Positions 45,442 through 56,822 of a stretch of DNA of 64,000 bases are shown one piece after another. Position 1 is the first letter of the stretch; each line of letters begins with the position of its first letter. The position numbers and the translations under genes were made by a program. Below the pieces are notes generated by a model that worked only from the letters and a program-made list of their open reading frames with translations, ran no database searches and was not told where the DNA came from. Source of the DNA: Mesotaenium endlicherianum (Eukaryota; Streptophyta; Zygnematophyceae; Zygnematales; Mesotaeniaceae); assembly GCA_009602735.1 (NCBI GenBank), contig WELA01002202.1:81586-145585 (forward strand), read 5' to 3'.

Positions 45442-46391
45442 AATGAATCATTTGAGTCGGATTTGAGTGTACCGATATATGCCACGAACCGTCCCGCTTT
45501 CGTTGTTGTTTACGTAAACTTTATGTGGTACGGTGCCCAGACGAGGTCAAAATAACTGGAAACATATGAGTGGCTGACAGCTGATGCGAGTCGGATACGG
45601 GAGCATTCGGGAGTCGGAAATCGGGACTTCTAGAGACGCGAAGGAATGTGGAGCAGCCAATCCCCGGCTTCATTTCTGACATATCGAGCGTTTTTTAGCT
45701 GTTCTCGAGCCGTCACTGCTGGCTCGACGAGGCTCGACTGGGCTCGACTCTCGAGAGTCGAGCCTCGAGAGTCGAGTCTGCTTGAGACCACCGACTTGTT
45801 TCCAATATGGCTGGCACGAAGGCCTTACCCGGATGTACCAGGACCTCCGGGCTCCGGGTTGCTCCGCGCAGTCAAAGACGGTCTTGCAGCAACTCACAGT
45901 TATACTCAGTTACACTTGATCTTTTCGTTTGACGTGGTTCAATGTCGTCAGAGCACGCCGAAGTGCAATCATTTGCAGGCCTGAAAATTTGCCTAATCCT
46001 CCCCCGGTATATTCCTACTGTATTACTGTTCCAGCAAGTACCAACCAGCAATTGCGGCAAGACTCACATGAGTTCGCGTAGCGAGTGTGCGCAAATGACC
46101 GCGGGAAAGCGGATTTCTGTACCGTTTTGAACGCTCTTGTCTTATTTCCGTTGTCGACGTGCTTATGATGGCGGCATGTCCATGTTGATTTCGTGGTAGA
46201 CTCTTCAGGAGCTTCAGGATAGACTAGGACCCGACTATATATTTGTGACTTTTGTCCGCAACGAAAGAGGTGACATTAGCACTTAGCGTCAAGGAAGGAA
46301 TACCAGGCAATTATAAGGAGTCTGGGTCTCTATCTCAAGCCTCAAGGTTGCCTCACTAGGTATTGACCCGGAGCCGAACCTCTCAGCTAGA
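45442..46391 (+). other. Upstream region of the kinase gene, copy 1
   Basis: No convincing gene. It contains repeated GGCTCGAC strings and a 24-bp perfect palindrome (45741-45764) and would hold the kinase promoter and 5' UTR. Confidence 0.5.
45741..45764. repeat. 24-bp perfect palindrome, copy 1
   Basis: Centred on CTCGAG (half-site GGCTCGACTCTC). It is preceded by direct GGCTCGAC strings (45721, 45731) and followed by another CTCGAGAGTCGAG. The same structure is at 54238-54261. Confidence 0.8.
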
Positions 46392-48489
46392 ATGGGTATC
46401 TTTGGTGGCCAGACTCCTCTCAAGGTGGACCATAAGAAAGACACCCAGACCTTAAAGGTTTCCGACGTCGCAGGAACTCCCTCCCTTCAGGGCACAAGCG
46501 AAGGCCCACGAAACGGCCCAAAAAGCAACCTGCAAAGGACATGGTCTGGCAGTGAGTGCAGTTTTACCGCAAATATTTTTGAGAGGCCATATGCCAACAT
46601 CAAAGATCTGTACGAAGTTGGACCCGTGTTGGGATCAGGTCAGTTTGGCTGTGTAAGGTCCTGCACCCATAGGACGACGGGAGAGAAGTTTGCTGTCAAA
46701 GTCATCAGCAAGAGCTCCCTGAAGTCACATATGGCAGTGGAGGTCGTGCGGGAGGAAGTTACTATTATGCAGACCGTTGGCGATCACCCCTCAGTTGTTG
46801 CTCTTCGCGACATAATTGAGGATTCAAAGGTCAGTTCTGCACCTTCGCATTCACACCTGGCCACCATCAAGGATGACATGTTTGCCGAGTGGTCCCCGAG
46901 CTAGCGGCTCACGATTGCGATGTCTGTGACATCAAAACATTGCTAAGTGATCAGTGTCTGCATCTTAAGTCCCTGCCAGATGCAATCTCCACGGTCTACC
47001 CCTGTGAGGAATAGTGCAGCCGGTTCCTAATGATGCTGCGTCTGGTTGGCATCATCGTGGTGCAGTATGTCTGCCTTGTATTGGAGCTTTGCCGCGGAGG
47101 GGACCTATTTGATCGCATTACGGAGCGAAAGCACTATCCCGAGAATGAGGCGGCCGAAGTGGTTGCATCCATCGCGGAGGTGCTGAGGCACTGCAGAAGC
47201 CGGGGCGTCCTGCACCGCGACCTGAAGCCCGAGAACATCCTGCTGTGCAACAAGAGCTCCCACACCAAGATCCGCGTTGCAGATTTCGGCTCTGCCACAT
47301 TCGTAAAGCCAGGTGTGTTGCATTGCCCATAAAATGGCCTATTGTGAAGTAATTGCGGTGGTCAACGTGCCCTTCTTGCACGTGAATCTTCTCATGAGTC
47401 AATTCAGCTCCTGCTCCCCGGTGGCTTTCTGCTGTGCTCACCATCTCGTGCTTGCATGACTCCCCCAATGTGCAGGCCAGAAGCACTCCATGCTCGCAGG
47501 CAGCACATTCTACGTGGTGCCAGAGGTCATCAACGGCAGGTACAGCTTGGAGGCGGACGTGTGGAGTGTGGGAGTCATCCTCTACGTCCTCCTCTGCGGC
47601 AGCCCCCCGTTCTGGGGAAAAGACGAGCCTGCTATTCTGGAGGCCATCAAGGCTGGCAAGGTTGACATGAGCTGGGGCCCATGGCGTCAGATCTCGCAGG
47701 AGGCCAAGGACCTGGTGCAGAGAATGCTCACTGTCGACCCCACCCAGCGCATTACGGCCGAGGAGATTCTTGGTAAGCACTTCTCCACGCCACTGCATGC
47801 ATCCGCCGTCGTGTGGCGCTTTGTGGGCGACTGCCTTACTAGCAGCCTGCTTTGGTAAGCACTTCTCCACGCCACTGCATGCATCCGCCGTCGTGTGGCG
47901 CTTTGTGGGCGACTGCCTTACTAGCAGCCTGCTTTGGTAAGCACTTCTCCACGCCACTGCATGCATCCGCCGTCGTGTGGCGCTTTGTGGGCGACTGCCT
48001 TACTAGCAGCCTGCTTTGGTAAGCACTTCTCCACGCCACTGCATGCATCCGCCGTCGTGTGGCGCTTTGTGGGCGACTGCCTTACTAGCAGCCTGCTGGC
48101 TTTTGATGTACTGAGATTCCTTGCTGGCGTGCATGAACGACTCAGCTTGCTCGGGAGTGCCGACTTTTGACCCAATCCGTGCCTCTTGTCGTTGTGCAGA
48201 CCACAGCTGGATCAACAAGTACGTCATGCCGGTGCTGCGTCCCCTGCTAACAACCCGGAGGAGTCCCTCTGCCCTCCACGCCTCCCTGCCTTCCAGCCCT
48301 CTGCCCCGCTCCCCAAGGGCTCCCCTGGCTAACTGCCCCAGGAGCCCCAGGAGTCCCAGGACGCCCAACCTGTCCCCCAACTGCCCCAGGAGTCCCAGGA
48401 GTGCCAGACATCCTGGCACCGTGCTCGACATGTGCATCTCTTCATACCTCGCGAGTAAGGCCAAGTCTTTGAGGCCCTCTGCGCAGTGA
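46392..48489 (+). CDS. CDPK-like Ser/Thr protein kinase without EF hands, copy 1 (four exons)
   Basis: Exons 46392-46829, 47066-47312, 47476-47772 and 48200-48489 join with consistent phases and GT/AG borders to encode 423 residues. The N-terminal ~70 residues are Ser/Gly-rich and start MGIFGG (weak myristoylation context). The kinase domain is about 74-340: glycine loop GSGQFG (81-86), Lys103 (FAVKV), HRDLKPEN (196-203), DFG (219-221), then FYVVPE, DVWSVGVILYVLLCGSPPFW and RMLTVDP, ending at DHSWI. The sequence is of the CDPK/PEPC-kinase group. The C-terminus is Pro/Ser/Arg repeats (PRSPRSP) with no EF hands, so direct calcium control is not expected. All catalytic residues are present. The convergent neighbour is an F-box gene. 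Confidence 0.9.
47773..48098 (+). repeat. 82-bp tandem array over kinase intron 3 start, four units
   Basis: Units start at 47773, 47855, 47937 and 48019; the last is a few bases short. Each begins GTAAGCAC, so the array repeats the 5' splice site four times. The unit length is not a multiple of three. Reading through from exon 3 reaches a stop at 47856-47858. Confidence 0.95.
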
Positions 48490-51075
48490 GGGCTCCTTAC
48501 GGCTCAGCCATGCTGCTCTTCTGGCGGCGCGTGTGATGCTACAAGCATCAGCCGGTGGCGGCGTTGGCACACTTACTTTTCTGGAGCCATGGAGTTTGGC
48601 GTGTACGCTCTTTTTTTCCTTCATGTAAGGTTTATTTTCCCACCTACCGGTGGCAGACCCTGCAGAGGCCAGGATATGCTTTTTCCTCCCTACAAACGGA
48701 GGCTTTCACTATAGCTGGGGCACATTCCTCCTGGGCATTTTCCCTGTGTGAACCGTCCTTTTAGGACCCTATTATTATACATCCTCCTGTGGTCTACCCG
48801 CTCCCATCGGGTTTTTTAGTGCTACCCTTGTTGCAGATAAGGGTCCTAGAAGAAACCCTGCTGCAAGATAGACATGAGATTTGGCCAGACTCACTGGCAT
48901 GATTTAGGGATGAATGTAGCATGACTGGCTATTATGTGTAAATAGGGTGTGCCACTTATGACGTCTGCTGCGGGAGCCAACCTTAGCAGCCAGAATCTTC
49001 TTTTTTTAGTGCTTTAGTAGAGCTCTAGTGGCTATTCCACGGCTTCGGCTGTTTTTTTTTGGCCATCAGACTCTCATGTAAGCTTCTGGTAGGTTTGCAT
49101 ATTATGTTTATACTATCATACAACTATTATACAACTTATGGACAAGAGTACATAGTTTGCTCTTTATAGGCCACTGGCATCGCATACTGATTACTTACTA
49201 ATATACATTATCCATCTAGACTCCACAAATCTTTTAGAGGGGAACGATTGAGTCATATTTCTATTGAGACCGTTGCATATTGCTTGCCCACGATGATAGA
49301 TCCTTCCATCTTCCACACGATCCAACCTGTACGCTTGTTGAGCATTTGTCTGGAATATACATTTTGAAAAAATCTCTGTTCATCACTCCAGTTTCATGCT
49401 AGGTCTGGTGAGTCTGAGAGTCACCGAAAGCAACCACCCGACTGAATTACCAATATGAAGTACACAAGGTACCACCAGCCTGTGGGGCTCCAAGCACTGC
49501 TTGCCAGAAGTCTCCTTGTTGTTTTTGAACCGGTAACTTTTAACTGTACATGTGGAACCCTTCTCATGGAGGCCCGCCTTTTGTGGCTGAAGGAATGTCC
49601 AGTAACTCAACCCAACTGAAAATGAGCAGTATGCGTCATAAGCCTTGAGAAAGGTCTCCTGCTGCTTGCAGTCACAGACCTACAGGCTTAAAACAGACTC
49701 TGTTCGTATAACGAGGGAGCTTCTCAGATGGAAGCATCTAATAGCAACTGTATTGGGAGTGCTTGTTGTGGATCTGGCCATAAACCACTTCTATGCACGC
49801 ATTTATGTTTTCTGGTGTCCTCATGTCATGGAAAGGTAGACAGGCATGACAATGTGAGATTAAACAGCCTCAAACACCAGGGGTGCCGAAGTGACTGTTT
49901 TACCATCTTCGTCTCACGTACTGCTTACATTGGTTCACCAAATAGTCCAGCAACTGACGAGCAAGTGGTGAGGAAAGACGTCATGGACAAATCATAACCT
50001 TATTACTGACGTCAGAGAGAGGCACTTCAATTTAGGCACCACCTTCAGCTTCTTCACTTCCAAATACCAGACTGGATGCTCAGGTGTTTGTACGTACGTC
50101 AACTGACTTGTATAAGAGTGACCAGCACAGGCGATGGCCTGTACAAACATTGATCAGTTGCACATGCAGTCCTCTCTTTCAGCTAAGAGCTGCACTTCAT
50201 GCTCCAATCACATATGCATGCATTACATATACGGCAAACATGGGCCTGACGTGAGCAACACATCAAGTGGCTAAAAAGTGTACTGTACACATTATCCAGG
50301 AAGTGTGCACCTCCACCTCGTTCCGTGACTAATCATTAAAACCTGACAGCATAACACACCTCGGATGTTGTTTGCCGGCACGGGGAGGTAGCAAATGCAT
50401 CCCCTGGTCTACACCGCCTGACTGCCGGCATCTATGCAGCCAAATTATGCACAAAATAACCATTCAACAGAACAAATTCAGATCTCCAAGCTCCATTGGA
50501 CCCCACGAGGGGCAAATTTGTGGCCTAACAAAGGGCACACCTCCAGCTAAGCCTTTCTTTTGAGGCTCTTCTACCCCATAAACTTTTGCAGACTGTAACC
50601 GCAAGCACGGGCCGCCCCTACGATTCCCAATGCCTCTCGTGTATGGCCCATGTCGCTACTTGTCCCCCCCCCACCCCCTCCTGTTCCCTCCCCCCTCTCC
50701 GCCCCAAGCGCCACCTGGCCACGGTCTGCGTGTCATTCTTGCAGCGCCAGCTGCACATCTAGACCAACAGAGCTGCATTCACCAGCGTGACCTCCTGAAG
50801 GCAGGTGGTGAGCAAGTGGGCCTGCCCCCCGGGTGCTTGTCCACCCACTATCGTGACATCACATGCAGGTACAGACAGAGGAGTGCAGCATTCAAAGGCT
50901 GCATGCCTGCTAGCTAAAAAACGATACCTACACAAAGGGTCAAACTCCTGCCCTCTCACTTTGGTCCTCAGAGCAGCTCCAGTCTTCATCTTTGGAGAGA
51001 AAGTGGCTATCCTGAAAAGACCACTCATCGCAGCACACACAAGCCCCGTGCCTGCCTGCCAGCCAGCTACCCTGC
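48490..51075. other. Intergenic region between convergent kinase and F-box genes, copy 1
   Basis: Short frames only. A pyrimidine-rich tract lies at about 50658-50705, followed by a splice-acceptor-like CTTGCAG near 50745. No gene is recognised; it should hold the two 3' UTRs. Confidence 0.5.
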
Positions 51076-51474
51076 CTACCGCGCGCCATCGGCAGCAGCA
51101 GCAGAAGCCGCCACCGCCGCTGCTGCCGCCGCAGCAGCAGCGGCGGAGGTGGCGGAGGAAGGCGGGGGCACGCGCGGCGGCGCGCGCGGCAGCGCGGTGG
51201 AGGTGTGCACCACCCAGCAGTTCTCGAGGCGCCAGCCCCAGTCGGCGCGGCGCCGCGAGGCCTCGAGCGCGGGCCACTGGTTGACGCGCACGTAGGTGCC
51301 GCGCACACCGCTCTTGGAGCGCGTGAAGCGCCACACCCACATCTGGCCGCCGAACTCGCCGTCCTGCTCCACGGCCATGACTGTGCCGTCGGGGTGAAAG
51401 CAGCGCTGCATGGGCGGCAGGCCGCGGAACGACGGGTCGAACGCCGCCCAGTACTCGCCCGCCGTCTGCAGGCA
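51076..51474 (-). CDS. Terminal exon of an F-box protein, copy 1
   Basis: Minus strand, starting after GGGCAG at 51474 and ending at TAG 51076-51078. It encodes CLQTAGEYWAAFDPSFRG, FHPDGTVMAV, MWVWRFTRS, VRVNQWP and DWGWRLENCWV, a pattern I know from the C-terminal domain of plant F-box proteins that follow the F-box with a W/F-rich beta domain. The end is an Ala/Pro-rich run from a GCC/GCG repeat. In this copy the upstream exons are not adjacent. They lie at 60843-61689, past the duplicated block. Confidence 0.6.
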   Translation of the reverse strand, partial: CLQTAGEYWAAFDPSFRGLPPMQRCFHPDGTVMAVEQDGEFGGQMWVWRFTRSKSGVRGTYVRVNQWPALEASRRRADWGWRLENCWVVHTSTALPRAPPRVPPPSSATSAAAAAAAAAAVAASAAAADGAR

Positions 51475-51865
51475 CTGCCCAGCGCCCGCACGGGTCAGCC
51501 CAGCAACTACGTGTATGCGCACGTGAGCGAGCGAGTGAGTGTGTATGTATGTGTGTGAGCGCGTGCGTGCGCGCCTGCGCGGGTGGCGCGGCCATATGCA
51601 TGCCTGCCGCGACGCCATGCTCTTGCTTGACCAGCGAGTACCAGCAGCAGGCACTTCCAGGCCTCATGACGTGCAGAACCGCCAGCCACCCCCCGCCCCC
51701 TTCAATAGTCCCCACGTTATAAAATCAAATTGAACAAGAGGAGAATCTCTAGACTGACCGCACCACAGGCCAACTGCCGAGCATCCGTTGACGCAAGCTT
51801 GGACCGCCTCTGGCCCCAAAGGATACTAGGGAGCTATACCCACACTTGAGGGCTATCACCAATTC

Positions 51866-52389
51866 AGTTGCGTAATGTTCACACAACAACGTCTCAGGCT
51901 GTCTGCCCCGCCTCAGCACTATGCCCCAACCTTCCCTGCAGGAAGGCAGAAGCCTATACGAGGAAGGAAGACATAGGTGCATGCTAGTTTGGGACCACAA
52001 CTGGGCCAGCTGGCGACACAGCACACCACAAAGCCTGCACCTTGAGCTTGGAGATGAGACGAGAGGCGGGCCCACCCCCACCCCACAAAGGCGAGGGCTG
52101 CACTTGATCGCCCCAAACGTGAGGCCCCAAGGAGAATGCACGTGACACGCAGTGAGGGGGGGTGCCTGACAGCACGTCTGCGGCAACCTAAATGCTGCAC
52201 GTGCATATCGCGCGTGAGTTGCAAGCCATAGAGAGCACTTCCGCCATCCGCTCGCTCGCGACGCAGCAATGGCAAGCCGTCTACACCTCAGGCAGCTGCC
52301 AGGGAAGACGAGAAGCACGAGCTGCGAAGGTAGGTAGATAGGTAGGTAGGTAGGGACAGAGGGAGGAGGGAGGGAGGGAGGGGGGGAGG
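51866..52389. other. Unique sequence after copy 1, ending in a G-rich microsatellite at an N
   Basis: No clear exon. The last ~60 bp are (GGTA)n then (GGGA)n, ending at a single N (52390). It is probably intron of the F-box gene. Confidence 0.5.
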
Positions 52390-52390
52390 N
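52390..52390. other. Single-N assembly join
   Basis: One N between a G-rich microsatellite and mid-LTR sequence. A partner N is at 60199. Further single Ns at 39539, 40178, 40423, 40434, 40907, 41247 and 43015 fall in element I. At 40178, 40423/40434 and 43015 the bases on both sides are repeats of each other, as when overlapping contig ends are joined without merging. Confidence 0.85.
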
Positions 52391-52752
52391 AAGGCATTTT
52401 CGAAGTTTGAGGAAGGACCTAGAAGAACTCCATGTGGCAAAAGTCAAATGTGCCAATGTTAGGTCAAAAGGACATGTGTACATTATTCTAGAAAGAGGTG
52501 GCAAGTTTTGGGATGTGTTAAGTGCCAACACATCAACATACACCTTCCTAGAAATTACTTATGTAGCAAGTATATAAAGAAGAGCTAGAACATAGAAAGA
52601 ATCACTCTTGTACTTGCCAAATTCCAGAAATATATTAACTATCAAGAAGCCATCTCTCTTTCAAGAAGTTACCACTTGTGTTCAAAGATCCTTGTCTTGA
52701 AGAAATCAAGTGTTCTATTTTACTAAGTACTTTATCTATCTGTCTCACTACT

Positions 52753-53477
52753 GGTGGGTCCACATGCATACCGATGTCACGCGCTGGGTCAGCTAGTGTG
52801 CTACCTTCGATCGCTTCCGCGCAAGTTTTACAGCGTGAGAGGTACACCTTAACCCGCTTCCCATTCAAGGCCTCTTCTACCGCTCGCCCTCAAACCTAGC
52901 AGGCGAACTGCCCCTCTCAGGGCGTTGCCAGCTCTACGTGCTTGTTATGATAGAAGGTAGGGGCACCAGCTCGACCCATGTAGAAAAATGCTCTAAGTCT
53001 AGCTCCCTCATCGCGTCCATTTTCTTAGACCATGTTCTTGTACGCTTTGGCGCCTGTGCGGAGGTCCTCACCGTTCAAGGCACTGAGTTTTAGGGTGCCT
53101 TTCAGGCCCTTTTAGTCCGCTCCTGCGTCAATCACCGCCTCCCCTTTCGCGATCACCCTCAAGCTGACGGCTTGGCGGAACGCATGGTCCAGACCGTTTA
53201 GCGGGGACTGCGCAAACACAGCCTTACGCATACCGTCTCAGACTAGGACCTTGCTCTGCCTTGGCTGTAGATAGCAAAGACTTCACACCCTCTTTCATTC
53301 GTGTCAAGCCTTACTTACACGAGTTTACCGACAGGACCTAGCCATAAGGATAGGCTGTGTCATTGCTACATATCCTGAGGCGTTCGATACGAAAAAGTGG
53401 TATTTTTGTCCAAATTGGCAGAATCTGTACATCTCTGTTCAGTTTGCACAAAACGATGGTTAATTTGGTATAGCTCC
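52753..53477 (+). pseudogene. Integrase relic J, copy 2
   Basis: Same as 44256-44980, with the same stops. Confidence 0.75.
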
Positions 53478-53629
53478 GCAAATCGATGGTAAACACGTAT
53501 TTACCCTGAATTATCCGTTTGTTGAAACAAGAAGTTGCGGCTTATTGGCGCCCGTGTATGCGGCGCTGCGTGTGGCGCTTGCAAGGCAGTTGCAAAGCAT
53601 TCTAGAATGGTAATAACACGTGGTTTCGA

Positions 53630-53938
53630 ATGGACGCGTTTACACATGAAACTCCTAATATTCAAAAAGAAGCAATGTCGGAGTTCGCATGCAGCCACGC
53701 TCCACCACTGATTGTGTTTGGGACCAATACCTACTACCATGGGGTACAACCAACATATGTACCTTTTATTCCTGATTTCCAATTGATTCAAGGACGGTCA
53801 TACGTGGAAGACGCATCCAAAGCTTTCGATGGTGAATCGTTGCTGGTCATGCAGCATTTGGAAAGCGCTAGAGTATATGAATATACAAAAAGGGCGGCAG
53901 GTATGATGTTTCTCGTGTCGGTGGTGGGCTATAGTTAG
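53630..53938 (+). CDS. Unrecognised 102-aa ORF, copy 2
   Basis: Same protein as 45133-45441. Confidence 0.3.
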   Translation: MDAFTHETPNIQKEAMSEFACSHAPPLIVFGTNTYYHGVQPTYVPFIPDFQLIQGRSYVEDASKAFDGESLLVMQHLESARVYEYTKRAAGMMFLVSVVGYS

Positions 53939-54237
53939 AATGAATCATTTGAGTCGGATTTGAGTGTACCGATATATGCCACGAACCGTCCCGCTTTCGT
54001 TGTTGTTTACGTAAACTTTATGTGGTACGGTGCCCAGACGAGGTCAAAATAACTGGAAACATATGAGTGGCTGACAGCTGATGCGAGTCGGATACGGGAG
54101 CATTCGGGAGTCGGAAATCGGGACTTCTAGAGACGCGAAGGAATGTGGAGCAGCCAATCCCCGGCTTCATTTCTGACATATCGAGCGTTTTTTAGCTGTT
54201 CTCGAGCCGTCACTGCTGGCTCGACGAGGCTCGACTG

Positions 54238-54261
54238 GGCTCGACTCTCGAGAGTCGAGCC
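54238..54261. repeat. 24-bp perfect palindrome, copy 2
   Basis: Same as 45741-45764. Confidence 0.8.
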
Positions 54262-54888
54262 TCGAGAGTCGAGTCTGCTTGAGACCACCGACTTGTTTCC
54301 AATATGGCTGGCACGAAGGCCTTACCCGGATGTACCAGGACCTCCGGGCTCCGGGTTGCTCCGCGCAGTCAAAGACGGTCTTGCAGCAACTCACAGTTAT
54401 ACTCAGTTACACTTGATCTTTTCGTTTGACGTGGTTCAATGTCGTCAGAGCACGCCGAAGTGCAATCATTTGCAGGCCTGAAAATTTGCCTAATCCTCCC
54501 CCGGTATATTCCTACTGTATTACTGTTCCAGCAAGTACCAACCAGCAATTGCGGCAAGACTCACATGAGTTCGCGTAGCGAGTGTGCGCAAATGACCGCG
54601 GGAAAGCGGATTTCTGTACCGTTTTGAACGCTCTTGTCTTATTTCCGTTGTCGACGTGCTTATGATGGCGGCATGTCCATGTTGATTTCGTGGTAGACTC
54701 TTCAGGAGCTTCAGGATAGACTAGGACCCGACTATATATTTGTGACTTTTGTCCGCAACGAAAGAGGTGACATTAGCACTTAGCGTCAAGGAAGGAATAC
54801 CAGGCAATTATAAGGAGTCTGGGTCTCTATCTCAAGCCTCAAGGTTGCCTCACTAGGTATTGACCCGGAGCCGAACCTCTCAGCTAGA

Positions 54889-56822
54889 ATGGGTATCTTT
54901 GGTGGCCAGACTCCTCTCAAGGTGGACCATAAGAAAGACACCCAGACCTTAAAGGTTTCCGACGTCGCAGGAACTCCCTCCCTTCAGGGCACAAGCGAAG
55001 GCCCACGAAACGGCCCAAAAAGCAACCTGCAAAGGACATGGTCTGGCAGTGAGTGCAGTTTTACCGCAAATATTTTTGAGAGGCCATATGCCAACATCAA
55101 AGATCTGTACGAAGTTGGACCCGTGTTGGGATCAGGTCAGTTTGGCTGTGTAAGGTCCTGCACCCATAGGACGACGGGAGAGAAGTTTGCTGTCAAAGTC
55201 ATCAGCAAGAGCTCCCTGAAGTCACATATGGCAGTGGAGGTCGTGCGGGAGGAAGTTACTATTATGCAGACCGTTGGCGATCACCCCTCAGTTGTTGCTC
55301 TTCGCGACATAATTGAGGATTCAAAGGTCAGTTCTGCACCTTCGCATTCACACCTGGCCACCATCAAGGATGACATGTTTGCCGAGTGGTCCCCGAGCTA
55401 GCGGCTCACGATTGCGATGTCTGTGACATCAAAACATTGCTAAGTGATCAGTGTCTGCATCTTAAGTCCCTGCCAGATGCAATCTCCACGGTCTACCCCT
55501 GTGAGGAATAGTGCAGCCGGTTCCTAATGATGCTGCGTCTGGTTGGCATCATCGTGGTGCAGTATGTCTGCCTTGTATTGGAGCTTTGCCGCGGAGGGGA
55601 CCTATTTGATCGCATTACGGAGCGAAAGCACTATCCCGAGAATGAGGCGGCCGAAGTGGTTGCATCCATCGCGGAGGTGCTGAGGCACTGCAGAAGCCGG
55701 GGCGTCCTGCACCGCGACCTGAAGCCCGAGAACATCCTGCTGTGCAACAAGAGCTCCCACACCAAGATCCGCGTTGCAGATTTCGGCTCTGCCACATTCG
55801 TAAAGCCAGGTGTGTTGCATTGCCCATAAAATGGCCTATTGTGAAGTAATTGCGGTGGTCAACGTGCCCTTCTTGCACGTGAATCTTCTCATGAGTCAAT
55901 TCAGCTCCTGCTCCCCGGTGGCTTTCTGCTGTGCTCACCATCTCGTGCTTGCATGACTCCCCCAATGTGCAGGCCAGAAGCACTCCATGCTCGCAGGCAG
56001 CACATTCTACGTGGTGCCAGAGGTCATCAACGGCAGGTACAGCTTGGAGGCGGACGTGTGGAGTGTGGGAGTCATCCTCTACGTCCTCCTCTGCGGCAGC
56101 CCCCCGTTCTGGGGAAAAGACGAGCCTGCTATTCTGGAGGCCATCAAGGCTGGCAAGGTTGACATGAGCTGGGGCCCATGGCGTCAGATCTCGCAGGAGG
56201 CCAAGGACCTGGTGCAGAGAATGCTCACTGTCGACCCCACCCAGCGCATTACGGCCGAGGAGATTCTTGGTAAGCACTTCTCCACGCCACTGCATGCATC
56301 CGCCGTCGTGTGGCGCTTTGTGGGCGACTGCCTTACTAGCAGCCTGCTTTGGTAAGCACTTCTCCACGCCACTGCATGCATCCGCCGTCGTGTGGCGCTT
56401 TGTGGGCGACTGCCTTACTAGCAGCCTGCTGGCTTTTGATGTACTGAGATTCCTTGCTGGCGTGCATGAACGACTCAGCTTGCTCGGGAGTGCCGACTTT
56501 TGACCCAATCCGTGCCTCTTGTCGTTGTGCAGACCACAGCTGGATCAACAAGTACGTCATGCCGGTGCTGCGTCCCCTGCTAACAACCCGGAGGAGTCCC
56601 TCTGCCCTCCACGCCTCCCTGCCTTCCAGCCCTCTGCCCCGCTCCCCAAGGGCTCCCCTGGCTAACTGCCCCAGGAGCCCCAGGAGTCCCAGGACGCCCA
56701 ACCTGTCCCCCAACTGCCCCAGGAGTCCCAGGAGTGCCAGACATCCTGGCACCGTGCTCGACATGTGCATCTCTTCATACCTCGCGAGTAAGGCCAAGTC
56801 TTTGAGGCCCTCTGCGCAGTGA
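54889..56822 (+). CDS. CDPK-like Ser/Thr protein kinase without EF hands, copy 2 (four exons)
   Basis: Exons 54889-55326, 55563-55809, 55973-56269 and 56533-56822. The translated exons are the same as in copy 1, with the same catalytic residues and PRSP-repeat tail. Intron 3 is 164 bp shorter because it holds two rather than four 82-bp units. Either the second haplotype of the same gene placed in tandem by assembly, or a very recent tandem duplicate. Confidence 0.88.
56270..56431 (+). repeat. 82-bp tandem array over kinase intron 3 start, two units
   Basis: Units start at 56270 and 56352, each with GTAAGCAC. It differs from copy 1 only in unit number. Confidence 0.95.

Larger units (their letters stand above)
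43894..51865 (+). repeat. Large direct duplication, copy 1 (7972 bp)
   Basis: It matches 52391-60198 base for base wherever compared. The exceptions are one substitution near 44204/52701 and two extra 82-bp units in copy 1. The offset is 8497 before the array and 8333 after it. Copy 1 continues without an N into unique sequence on both sides. Confidence 0.97.

Noticed and set aside
47118-47966. 282-aa minus-strand frame over the kinase gene
   Set aside because: It is antisense to kinase exons and extended by the 82-bp repeats; the kinase on the other strand has conserved motifs and splice sites.
51109-51180. GCC/GCG repeat as a microsatellite of interest
   Set aside because: It is the Ala-run coding part of the F-box terminal exon, ordinary in GC-rich genes.
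50759-51715. 318-aa minus-strand frame
   Set aside because: A GC-rich shadow in another frame of the F-box terminal exon; composition is Arg/Ala-rich without motifs.
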